Shown: positions 1-5,803, counted from the first letter of the stretch. The stretch: DNA of 7,428 nucleotides from Firmicutes bacterium UBA4981 (GCA_002398515.1 DGZL01000060.1:1-7428); one strand, 5' to 3'. The notes: generated by a model not told the origin, from the letters alone. Program-made: numbers and translations.

Positions 1-794
1 CCCATGAACGCCATTGAAACATTGCCATTGATGAAAGCAGCGTCCGCGTCAGGTTGGTTGTACTCAGCGCACGACTTGGAGGCAAGGCCGTTTCGGACCA
101 GGTCGACGTACCAATTCATGGCCTCAATTCCCTCTGGGCTGTTGAACGTAGCTTTCTTCAGATCAGGACTTGTAAGATCTCCACCCCAGGCCCAGAGCAG
201 AATAGCCCAGTTGTGGAGAAGATCCCAAGCCTGGTTTCCTGCAATAGCGATAGCCGTACCTTTGCCGCGGACTCTTGCAAATCTATTTCCTACAGCCACA
301 AGCTCGTCATAAGTCGTGGGAGGTTCCAGCTTAACTTCTGCGAAATGGTCTTTGTTGTAGAACAAGCAACGAGTCTCAGCAAACCAAGGCACTCCGTAGG
401 ATTCGCCTTTATATGTCGTGGACTCGTAGTTTGCCGGCATGAAGGCATCAATCCCGCCGAATTCGGAAGGATTGACCTTCTTAAGACCCTTCATAGCTGC
501 AAACTGCGGATTCCATGTAGTTCCCACCTGAACCACATCCGCCCCTTCGCCTCCTGTAATCGCAGTAACCAGCCTGGTCCAGGCATCACCCCACCCTATC
601 ACTTCGTAGTGAACTGTGATACCTGTCTCCTTCTGGAATTCCGCTACTTTGGCATCCAACCAGACAGTGTGCTGATCATCCGGAGCGTTAGGCATCAGCC
701 AGAAAGTAATCTCGCGAGGCGCTCCGAATGTCATCGATGTCAATAAACCGAATAAGAAAACAACCCCCACAATCATCAATGCAAACCGCTTCAT
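1..794 (-). CDS. Extracellular sugar-binding protein of an ABC transporter (family 1), 5' part only
   Basis: Reading the minus strand from the ATG at 794-792 gives an open frame of 264 codons that leaves the window without a stop, so the C-terminal part (family members are usually about 400-450 residues) is missing. A Shine-Dalgarno AAGGAGGG lies at 805-812, 10 nt before the ATG. Residues 1-24 form a signal peptide (MKRF, a hydrophobic core, then TSMTFG), followed by the typical mature start REITFWLMP. Later motifs, WGDAWTRLVTAITGGEGADV and YGVPWFAETRCLFYNKD, are typical of SBP_bac_1 (COG1653) lobe I. It should capture a sugar or sugar derivative outside the cytoplasmic membrane and deliver it to the two permeases encoded just upstream. 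The ligand cannot be named. There is no lipobox cysteine near the cleavage site, so it is probably a soluble or signal-anchored protein rather than a lipoprotein. It follows the malG-like gene by 112 bp in the same direction. Family call is secure; substrate unknown. Confidence 0.9.
   Translation of the reverse strand, partial: MKRFALMIVGVVFLFGLLTSMTFGAPREITFWLMPNAPDDQHTVWLDAKVAEFQKETGITVHYEVIGWGDAWTRLVTAITGGEGADVVQVGTTWNPQFAAMKGLKKVNPSEFGGIDAFMPANYESTTYKGESYGVPWFAETRCLFYNKDHFAEVKLEPPTTYDELVAVGNRFARVRGKGTAIAIAGNQAWDLLHNWAILLWAWGGDLTSPDLKKATFNSPEGIEAMNWYVDLVRNGLASKSCAEYNQPDADAAFINGNVSMAFM
728..742. promoter_or_regulatory. Candidate auxiliary LacI-type operator inside the binding-protein gene
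   Basis: The 15 bases ATGTCATCGATGTCA match 14 of 15 positions of the palindrome at the lacI-type promoter (ATGACATCGATGTCA, 3909-3923). The copy sits about 50 nt inside the solute-binding protein gene, over codons 18-22. An operator copy just inside the first transport or enzyme gene recalls lac O2 in lacZ. The match is seen directly; binding by the repressor encoded at 2748-3776 is inferred. It could be coincidence within the signal-peptide codons. Confidence 0.4.
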
Positions 795-906
795 TATTCT
801 GTAACCCTCCTTCTTGGTTATTGGGTTCGAAACGGATTCTCCCACCATACTCTGCTTTGGCTCTATGCGCATCACCCCCCGGTCTTCGGACTCTTGAATC
901 AATAGC

Positions 907-1797
907 TCAACCTTTGGTTGCCCCTGCAATCAAACCCTCGACTATGTAACGCTGCATGGATGTGAATAGCACAAGGACAGGTATGCTTATGACGATGCAC
1001 GCAGCCATCATGCCTCCCCAGTTGGCCCCTGTGGCGGTTATGTAGTCCATGATACCTATTGCCACAGTCTTGGTGGACCTGCCTGTGAGCACAGACGCAA
1101 ACAAGACTTCGTTCCAGGCCATGATGAATGCGTAGATCGCTACTGCTGCAATGCCAGGGGTCGCAAGGGGAACAATCACTGTCCAGAGAGCCCTCAGCTG
1201 TGTACATCCGTCTATCATGGCTTGTTCATCTATTTCGAGGGGAATACCGTTTAGGTAACTCCTTAGCATGACTATGGAAAAAGGCAGGGCGAAGGATGTA
1301 TAAGTGAATATCATCCCTCCGTAGGTATCCCGCAATGGGATGCCGGTGTGCCGGGAAACCGTGGTGAATATCAGATAGTACGGTATCAGGAACAAGATCC
1401 CGGGTAACATCTGTGTCGCCAGCACTGAAACCGTGTATACCCCGCGTCCGCGGAAGTTGAATCTCGACAGAGCGTAAGCTGCAGGCAAAGCCAGCAATGT
1501 AGCTGCTACCATCGTACCGAGGCTGATGACGATTGAGTGCCTGAAGTATCTCAGCATAGGGACGGTAAGGTTGACTTCCCTATAGTTGCGGAGAGTCGGG
1601 CCCCTGGGAATCCAGGACGGCCTGAGTTGAGGCACGGTAACGTCAGAGGACTGTAGCTCCAAAGTCTCCTTGAACGAGCCTGATATCATCCACGCATATG
1701 GCACCAATACTACCAAGGCAACCAACAGCACAGCCAGGTAGGTCGCGACTCGCTTCAGTCTCTTGGATGAACGAACCCACATCTTGTGTGCCTTCAT
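907..1797 (-). CDS. Carbohydrate ABC transporter permease, MalG type
   Basis: This 296-residue inner-membrane protein is the second permease of a sugar ABC importer (binding-protein-dependent transport inner membrane component, COG0395). A transmembrane segment spans about residues 17-37 and further ones lie at roughly 87-110, 122-146, 160-180, 215-235 and 263-281. The EAA loop that docks the ATPase is at 191-215 (EQAMIDGC followed by the VIVPLATPG turn). The AWNE motif at 227-230 and the terminal QRYIVEGLIAGATKG are hallmarks of the MalG branch. The ATG at 1797 is preceded by GGAGGAG lying inside the 3' end of the MalF-like gene, and only 3 bp separate the two genes, so they are translationally coupled. 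No ATPase gene is in the window; such importers often share a distant MsiK/UgpC-type ATPase. Substrate unknown. Confidence 0.95.
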   Translation of the reverse strand: MKAHKMWVRSSKRLKRVATYLAVLLVALVVLVPYAWMISGSFKETLELQSSDVTVPQLRPSWIPRGPTLRNYREVNLTVPMLRYFRHSIVISLGTMVAATLLALPAAYALSRFNFRGRGVYTVSVLATQMLPGILFLIPYYLIFTTVSRHTGIPLRDTYGGMIFTYTSFALPFSIVMLRSYLNGIPLEIDEQAMIDGCTQLRALWTVIVPLATPGIAAVAIYAFIMAWNEVLFASVLTGRSTKTVAIGIMDYITATGANWGGMMAACIVISIPVLVLFTSMQRYIVEGLIAGATKG

Positions 1798-1800
1798 CGC

Positions 1801-2727
1801 CTATATCTCCTCCGCGCCTGCTGTGCCGCGCAGGGCATACAGGTAGACAGTGGTGATAACCAGCAAAATCAACATCAACACTATCGATAAGGCAGAACCT
1901 ATCCCGTATTTCAGACTAGTGAACGCTTCCCTGAGTATGAGCGTGGACGGCACTTCAGCTGCAATACCCGGATCACGGCCGAGCATGATGAAGAATTGGT
2001 TGAATGCGTTGAAGTTCCACAGGATGGACATGAGTATCAACATTACTGATACGGTTCTAAGCTGCGGTATTGTGATCATGGCGAATTGCTGCCAGGCGGT
2101 TGCGCCGTCTACGCGAGCAGCCTCGTAGAGTTCAGGCGGGATCTTTTGCAGGGCTGCCAGAAGAATAAGCGCTGCGAAAGGCCAGCCTTTCCAGATGCTT
2201 GCTATAGTCACTGCCCAGAGCGCAGGAGGCCCTATCAGCCAAATAGGGGGTTCTGACACAAGATTCCACTGTACCAGATAACGATTGAGCAGGCCTATTC
2301 TGGACTGGAATATGAATTTCCAAACATTAAATGCGACGCAGTCTGGGGTGATGTAGGGAAGAAGGATTAAGCCTCTCATCAAGGTTCTGCCACAGAAGTC
2401 CTGATTAAGCAGGATCGCTACAGCAAGGCCTACCACGTAGCCTGCACTGATCGCTACCACAGAGTAGACTGTGATATTCGATAGAGCCTTGAGGGCACGA
2501 GCGCCGGTGGTTGTAGCAGGGTTGAAACCGTCTGTGAAGTTTTGGAATCCTACAAAAGGAGCGTTAATCCAGTCGACCATTGTAAACAGGTTTACGTCAT
2601 GCATGCTGATGTAGAAGCCCCAAAGCATAGGCATGTAGTGCACCAGGAGCATAGCTGCTACAGCCGGCAGGATCATCCAGTAAGCTATGGCATGTCTCTG
2701 CCGCGACCATCCTGACACGCCTTTCAT
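1801..2727 (-). CDS. Carbohydrate ABC transporter permease, MalF type
   Basis: This 308-residue inner-membrane protein is the first permease of the importer (COG1175). The N-terminal transmembrane segment lies at about residues 14-38, followed by the usual GFYISMHDVNLFTMVDW and FVGFQNF stretch. A block of membrane helices follows, with the EAA loop at 201-221 (YEAARVDGA, then FAMITIPQL), where the ATPase couples. The WNFNAFNQFFIM stretch near 237-248 is typical of MalF/UgpA-like subunits. Length is normal. The start at ATG 2727 has a good ribosome site (GGAAGGGAGC in the 20-bp gap after the repressor gene). It pairs with the downstream MalG-like protein to form the channel. Position directly after the LacI-type gene indicates one transcript starting near 3919. 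Confidence 0.95.
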   Translation of the reverse strand: MKGVSGWSRQRHAIAYWMILPAVAAMLLVHYMPMLWGFYISMHDVNLFTMVDWINAPFVGFQNFTDGFNPATTTGARALKALSNITVYSVVAISAGYVVGLAVAILLNQDFCGRTLMRGLILLPYITPDCVAFNVWKFIFQSRIGLLNRYLVQWNLVSEPPIWLIGPPALWAVTIASIWKGWPFAALILLAALQKIPPELYEAARVDGATAWQQFAMITIPQLRTVSVMLILMSILWNFNAFNQFFIMLGRDPGIAAEVPSTLILREAFTSLKYGIGSALSIVLMLILLVITTVYLYALRGTAGAEEI

Positions 2728-2747
2728 CAGACCAGCTCCCTTCCGGT

Positions 2748-3776
2748 CTAGTTTCTGGATCGCACTGACTGACGCACTATCAACTCGCCTTTAAGAAGCT
2801 TTCCTGGGATCTTCTTTCCTGATTGTATATAATCGACTATCATGGCTCCTGCATGGTATCCTTGCTCGTAGAGTGGTGTTCTGATTGACGTAAGACCTGG
2901 CCACATCGCTCTGCTGGCTGCAAAATCGTCACCTGACACGAAATCAATGTCAACACCGGGTGTCAATCCATGCTCTCTCAACGCCCTGAGTGCTCCCATG
3001 GCCATTGGATCGCTCATACAAAGGATACCGTCGATGCCAGGCACATCTTTTATGAATCGGCATGTTCGCTCATAACCTGATTCCACAGAGTATTCACCTG
3101 GAAGTATCAGGGACTCATCCGCCGAAAGGCCTGCTTCCCGGTATGCACGGCGGTACCCTTGCTCCGCTGTGGCTTTCGCCGGGTGGAAAAAGCCTTCCGG
3201 CTCGCGGATCAATCCTACACGCCTTGCCCCTTGATCAATCATGTACTTGGTAGCAAGATGGCAGACATACGACGAATCAGTGTCTACGAAGTTGTAATCT
3301 TGTCCCGAATAGCACATGGAAAGCGACACATACCGGATCTTGAGGCGGTCGAATTCCTTAATCAATGTATCCACGCCTTCCATAGCGTATAGGATTACCC
3401 CATCTACAGTGCGGTTCTTAGTGAGCCTGCTGAGCTCGTGTAATACCAGTTCCCTGGTTTGAGGCACAGCTAAAACCAAGTCGTAGCCCCGCTCAGAAAG
3501 CGCTCTGTGAGCTCCGTTTGTCTGAGCCCACATGCCCGGGTCTTGAAATACGAAGTCACTGCCATAGGGGATAACCAGGCCTACTGACTTCCTGCGCCGC
3601 TGGCGCAGCCCTTTAGCTGCAGAATCAGGGTGAAAATCAAGTTCAGCGACGGCTGCCAAGACCCTTCGCCTGGTGTCAGGCGCAACCAGGGATGAGTTGT
3701 TTATTACGCGCGAGACGGTCTTTGCAGACACTCCTGCCCGCTCAGCTACGTCGTATATAGTACTTCTGCTTCGCAC
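2748..3776 (-). CDS. LacI-family transcriptional repressor
   Basis: From the GTG at 3776 this is 342 residues, the normal size for LacI/GalR regulators. The HTH is at residues 6-25 (TIYDVAERAGVSAKTVSRVI), followed by NNSSLVAPDTRRRVLAA and the hinge helix near DSAAKGLR at 51-58. The rest is a periplasmic-binding-protein-like effector domain that begins SVGLVIP and contains the conserved SGDDFAA, WPGLTSIRTP and late ELIVRQS motifs. The frame stays open upstream to a GTG at 3908, but those 44 extra residues lie before the HTH, resemble nothing in the family and have no ribosome site. GTG 3776 has GGGGGTG at 3784-3790, so it is preferred. It is the first gene of the sugar operon, 20 bp ahead of the MalF-like gene, and probably represses the operon including itself, with the transported sugar or a derivative as effector. 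Effector unknown. Confidence 0.93.
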   Translation of the reverse strand: MRSRSTIYDVAERAGVSAKTVSRVINNSSLVAPDTRRRVLAAVAELDFHPDSAAKGLRQRRRKSVGLVIPYGSDFVFQDPGMWAQTNGAHRALSERGYDLVLAVPQTRELVLHELSRLTKNRTVDGVILYAMEGVDTLIKEFDRLKIRYVSLSMCYSGQDYNFVDTDSSYVCHLATKYMIDQGARRVGLIREPEGFFHPAKATAEQGYRRAYREAGLSADESLILPGEYSVESGYERTCRFIKDVPGIDGILCMSDPMAMGALRALREHGLTPGVDIDFVSGDDFAASRAMWPGLTSIRTPLYEQGYHAGAMIVDYIQSGKKIPGKLLKGELIVRQSVRSRN

Positions 3777-3908
3777 CTGACAGCACCCCCGAAATTCTGA
3801 ATCACACGCTACATTACATCTTTGGATTAGCCTGCCGGCAACTGCGGTATAGTTTCCTGCTAAACTTACAGGAGTTACATGAGTCAAGTTCACAACGTTC
3901 TTCGGCAC

Positions 3909-3931
3909 ATGACATCGATGTCATTATTATA
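3909..3931 (-). promoter_or_regulatory. Operator palindrome and -10 box of the sugar operon promoter
   Basis: Bases 3909-3924 are a perfect 16-bp palindrome, ATGACATCGATGTCAT, with the central CG typical of LacI-family operators. On the minus strand a perfect TATAAT (3931-3926) directly precedes it, placing the expected transcription start near 3919, inside the palindrome: the classical arrangement for repression. The matching -35 (around 3949-3954, AATTCG) is poor. A second, weaker candidate promoter is TTGACT at 3887-3882 with TTTAGC at 3864-3859. The transcript from 3919 would have a leader of about 140 nt before GTG 3776. Sequence elements are seen; function is inferred. Confidence 0.55.
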
Positions 3932-3978
3932 TATATGCCACTGGTTATCGAATTCCTTCTATCCGCTAAAGTTTTTCA

Positions 3979-4098
3979 TCACAATGAGAGACCTTTTCGG
4001 ACATCCTGCATTCGATTCCGAACATGTGAGAGTATGGCTTCAGTTGTCTTGACTGCTTTCTCTGCATCCCAAGCATCAAAAGCCTCTGAGAGCATCAT
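3979..4098 (-). CDS. Possible 39-residue small protein overlapping the nucleotidyltransferase relic
   Basis: An ORF of 39 codons starts at the ATG at 4098, which shares one base with the TGA that ends the nucleotidyltransferase reading frame (TGATG overlap). This is the usual layout for translational coupling. The product (MMLSEAFDAWDAEKAVKTTE, then a basic stretch with HVRNRMQDVRK) looks like one or two amphipathic helices and has no membrane segment. I recognise no family. It is in the same frame as the 5' fragment of the relic, so it could also be a detached C-terminal piece or a chance ORF. It ends about 50 bp before the sugar-operon promoter. It lacks the RX4-6H motif expected of a HEPN/HepT toxin partner. 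Confidence 0.3.
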   Translation of the reverse strand: MMLSEAFDAWDAEKAVKTTEAILSHVRNRMQDVRKGLSL

Positions 4099-4395
4099 CA
4101 GCGCTTTGCATCGTAAACGACCCTCCCCTCTTCCAGAGCCTGTTTATGAAAGCCCCGGTTAACACTTAAATAAGCCCATTCTTCAGGAGTATAAACCAAA
4201 AGATCAAAAGGGGTTCCAGGCGGAAACAATCTAATGAGTCATCTGCTCGATGCACAAATGGCTTCTCCGTGGGACGGACTATGATCAGATCGATATCACT
4301 TCTTGAGCGTAGTGAGCCGCGAGCATGGGATCCAAAATGAATTACCAGCTCTACATCTGTCTGTCATTGTATGATATTATGACCTTAGATATCAT
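4098..4395 (-). pseudogene. Frameshifted MNT-type nucleotidyltransferase
   Basis: Three reading frames on the minus strand join into one small nucleotidyltransferase of about 100 residues. The 5' piece starts at ATG 4395 (MISKVIISYNDRQ) and hits a stop at 4351. The middle frame (open from 4363) reads VELVIHFGSHARG, then SRSDIDLIIVRP, which is the GSX10DXD active-site signature of minimal nucleotidyltransferases. It continues to FVHRADD and then runs out of frame to a stop at 4166. The 3' frame takes over near 4235-4241 as LFPPGTPFDLLVYTPEEWAY, ending EEGRVVYDAKR at TGA 4100-4098. Frameshifts therefore lie near 4354-4366 and 4235-4241. Relatives include MntA antitoxins of HepT-MntA modules and solitary MNT proteins; no HEPN partner is visible. 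The intact ancestor would have been an AMP- or NMP-transferring enzyme. A sequencing indel could explain one break, but two breaks suggest true decay. Confidence 0.85.
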
Positions 4396-4396
4396 A
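4367..4396 (+). promoter_or_regulatory. Candidate csaA promoter containing an 8-bp inverted repeat
   Basis: On the plus strand TTGTAT (4367-4372) and TATCAT (4390-4395) are separated by 17 bp, a fair sigma-70/sigma-A match that would start transcription near 4402 and leave a leader of about 60 nt before csaA. The same stretch carries TATGATAT (4370-4377) and its exact complement ATATCATA (4389-4396) with 11 bases between, so an operator or a short hairpin is possible. It also overlaps the decayed 5' end of the divergent nucleotidyltransferase gene. Confidence 0.35.
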
Positions 4397-4463
4397 GCTC
4401 CGTGCAAGGGTAAGCTAGACTTCTCTCGCCCTTTCAAGACATCATTCACAAGGAGTGGTGGCA

Positions 4464-4793
4464 ATGGCGATATTCGACGACTTCTTGAAGCTGGATATCA
4501 GGATAGGCACAGTTGTTGAATCTGCGCTTTTCCCTGAGGCGCGCGTGCCGGCGCTTAAACTCATGATAGACTTTGGAGATCTAGGCCTGAAGCGCTCAAG
4601 CGCTCAGATCACAAGGCGCTACAGCCCCGATATCCTGGTGGGCAGACAAGTAGTCGCGGTTGTAAACATGCCGCCTCGCCGAATTGCGGGATTCTCATCA
4701 GAAGTGCTAGTTCTCGGTGGGCTGCCTGAGGAAGGCGACGTGGTACTTCTATCCCTTGACGCTCCGGTCGCCGACGGCACGCGTGTTGGGTAG
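4464..4793 (+). CDS. csaA: CsaA, tRNA-binding-fold chaperone
   Basis: The 109-residue product is the size of Bacillus CsaA (about 110) and is a single EMAP/tRNA-binding OB-fold domain. Family landmarks run in order: FLKLDIRIGTVVES (7-20), FPEARVPALKLMIDFG (23-38), the LKRSSAQIT strand that forms the peptide-binding pocket, GRQVVAVVNMPPRRIAGF (about 60-77), then EVLVLG and the terminal DGTRVG. Known members act as homodimeric export-related chaperones in the cytoplasm and bind unfolded proteins. The start is the ATG at 4464 because AAGGAG at 4450-4455 is 8 nt upstream; the in-frame GTG at 4455 overlaps that ribosome site. It is a lone gene, flanked on both sides by oppositely transcribed genes. 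No clear terminator follows it. Confidence 0.93.
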   Translation: MAIFDDFLKLDIRIGTVVESALFPEARVPALKLMIDFGDLGLKRSSAQITRRYSPDILVGRQVVAVVNMPPRRIAGFSSEVLVLGGLPEEGDVVLLSLDAPVADGTRVG

Positions 4794-4806
4794 CCCACCA
4801 AAGAAA

Positions 4807-4820
4807 TATCCAATTGGATA
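4807..4820. repeat. 14-bp perfect palindrome after csaA
   Basis: TATCCAATTGGATA is a perfect 14-bp palindrome 14 nt past the csaA stop. It is not followed by a T-run in either direction, so it does not look like an intrinsic terminator. It could be a protein-binding site or chance. Confidence 0.3.
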
Positions 4821-4853
4821 GCTTTCAATCCCGTCAACATCAAAATACGATCC

Positions 4854-4958
4854 TTAAATAGCCTCTTTAACGCCATCAAGGGATTCCTCGTCTGTCCGCC
4901 TGGACATAGATAACATCTTCCTCAATACTCTTCGAGGCATTCCATGATCGAATAGCAT
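4854..4958 (-). CDS. Possible 34-residue small protein abutting the HTH-Uma2 gene
   Basis: An ATG at 4958 follows the TAG of the HTH-Uma2 gene with no gap, and the frame runs 34 codons to TAA at 4856-4854. A GGAGG inside the end of the upstream gene could serve as ribosome site, about 12 nt before the ATG. The product begins MLFDHGMPRRVLRKMLSMSR and ends SLDGVKEAI: basic, then acidic, with no recognisable domain. The MLFDHGMPR start faintly recalls DUF5615/PIN-like proteins, which are about three times longer, so it may be a remnant. Coding status is uncertain. Confidence 0.22.
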   Translation of the reverse strand: MLFDHGMPRRVLRKMLSMSRRTDEESLDGVKEAI

Positions 4959-5732
4959 CTACTCCGGCCGCCTCCACAGCGCTGCAAGATCCACCGAAAA
5001 ACCGGGAAAGTCAGGATGTGTGAATTCCCCCACATCAAGGCCGGAGCTCCGCAGGACATAAAGATCATTCCGTAAAGCATATGCCTCAATTGTCTCATCG
5101 TAAGGATCGACTATCCAATAATGCGGTATGCCCATCCGTTCGTATATGCTCCTCTTTCTCAGGCGATCTTTAGATCGAGTCCACTTGGAAAGGATCTCTA
5201 CAACCAAATACGGAATGCCGTTTATTCGCGCCTCCTCCACAATTTCACTGTCTTCGCCGGGGATATAAACCAAGTCAGGCTGTATTACGTTAGTATCCGA
5301 CAAGGTTACGTCAATAGGCGCATTGAATACCTCCCCCGCCGGGTCTTTTGGGGTAAAGTAGTCCTCAAGAAGGCGCTGCAACCGCCTGGACACCCGCTGG
5401 TGATGGACATATGGTGCCGGCTCCTTAACCAGCATGCCATTGAGGATTTCATAATGGTATCCTTCCTTATCCGGCAGCCGGAGATAATCCTCGTAGGTGT
5501 ACGCCTTGTCTGTCATATACTCAGGCCTGGCTTCCTGCACTACGGTAGCAGATTCCTCCGATTGATCCATGCCAAGATGACGCAAAACCCTTTCAGGATC
5601 ATAACGGTACTGCCTGTTGGACAATTGCACATAAGGAATCTCAGAGTTACGAGTATAACGCCATATGGTCTCTACCGATAGCTTTAGCATATCAGCAAGC
5701 TCCTGAGCGGTTATGAGCCTCGGTTCCCTCAT
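4959..5732 (-). CDS. Excisionase-like HTH domain fused to Uma2-family endonuclease
   Basis: The 257-residue product has two parts. Residues 6-52 (LITAQELADMLKLSVETIWR, then NSEIPYVQLSNRQYRYDPE) are an excisionase/HTH_17-type DNA-binding domain. After a polar linker (55-72), residues 77-254 form a Uma2 (PF05685, formerly DUF820) domain of the PD-(D/E)XK nuclease fold. Likely active-site residues are intact: E95 in YEILNG, D153 in QPDLVYI, E179 in LVVEILS and K193 in DRLRKRSIYERMGIP, followed by the diagnostic HYWIVDP (204-210). Most Uma2 proteins are about 190 residues without the HTH, so the N-terminal extension is the notable feature. The ATG at 5732 has an excellent AAAGGAGG at 5741-5748. 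Uma2 proteins are abundant but their biological role is unsettled; the HTH suggests targeting to a DNA site or self-repression. The upstream inverted repeat is a candidate site. Confidence 0.92.
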   Translation of the reverse strand: MREPRLITAQELADMLKLSVETIWRYTRNSEIPYVQLSNRQYRYDPERVLRHLGMDQSEESATVVQEARPEYMTDKAYTYEDYLRLPDKEGYHYEILNGMLVKEPAPYVHHQRVSRRLQRLLEDYFTPKDPAGEVFNAPIDVTLSDTNVIQPDLVYIPGEDSEIVEEARINGIPYLVVEILSKWTRSKDRLRKRSIYERMGIPHYWIVDPYDETIEAYALRNDLYVLRSSGLDVGEFTHPDFPGFSVDLAALWRRPE

Positions 5733-5752
5733 TTTGACGCCCTCCTTTCACA

Positions 5753-5803
5753 TCAACAATACCATATGGCACAACCAAACACAAGTAATATCAAGTCATA
5801 TTA
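5753..5803 (-). promoter_or_regulatory. Upstream region of the HTH-Uma2 gene with inverted repeat
   Basis: TAATAT (5786-5791) and ATATTA (5798-5803) form an exact 6-bp inverted repeat around a 6-base centre, about 55 bp upstream of the ATG. On the minus strand a weak promoter, TTGTGT then 17 bp then TATTGT, lies downstream of it, just ahead of the ribosome site. The repeat would sit immediately upstream of or next to the -35, so it is a possible operator for the encoded HTH domain. Beyond it, the rest of the gap to 5951 holds no gene that I can support. Confidence 0.3.

Noticed and set aside
54..746. 230-codon plus-strand ORF
   Set aside because: It is antisense to the solute-binding protein gene, whose minus-strand frame has a signal peptide, ribosome site and family motifs. 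The plus-strand translation resembles nothing.
826..840. TTCGAAACGGATTCT as a further LacI-type operator
   Set aside because: Only a partial GAA...TTC symmetry without the CATCGATG core found at the other two sites.
4098..4395. HepT-MntA toxin-antitoxin module
   Set aside because: The MNT signature is present but broken, and no HEPN protein with RX4-6H is encoded next to it.
4807..4820. Palindrome after csaA as an intrinsic terminator
   Set aside because: The perfect palindrome has no loop, low GC and no following T-run. It is kept only as a repeat.
4619..4879. 86-codon minus-strand ORF
   Set aside because: Most of it is antisense to csaA, and its translation is low-complexity Ser/Thr/Pro/Arg typical of a shadow frame.
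5121..5681. 186-codon plus-strand ORF
   Set aside because: It lies entirely antisense to the well-supported HTH-Uma2 gene and has no ribosome site or recognisable domain.
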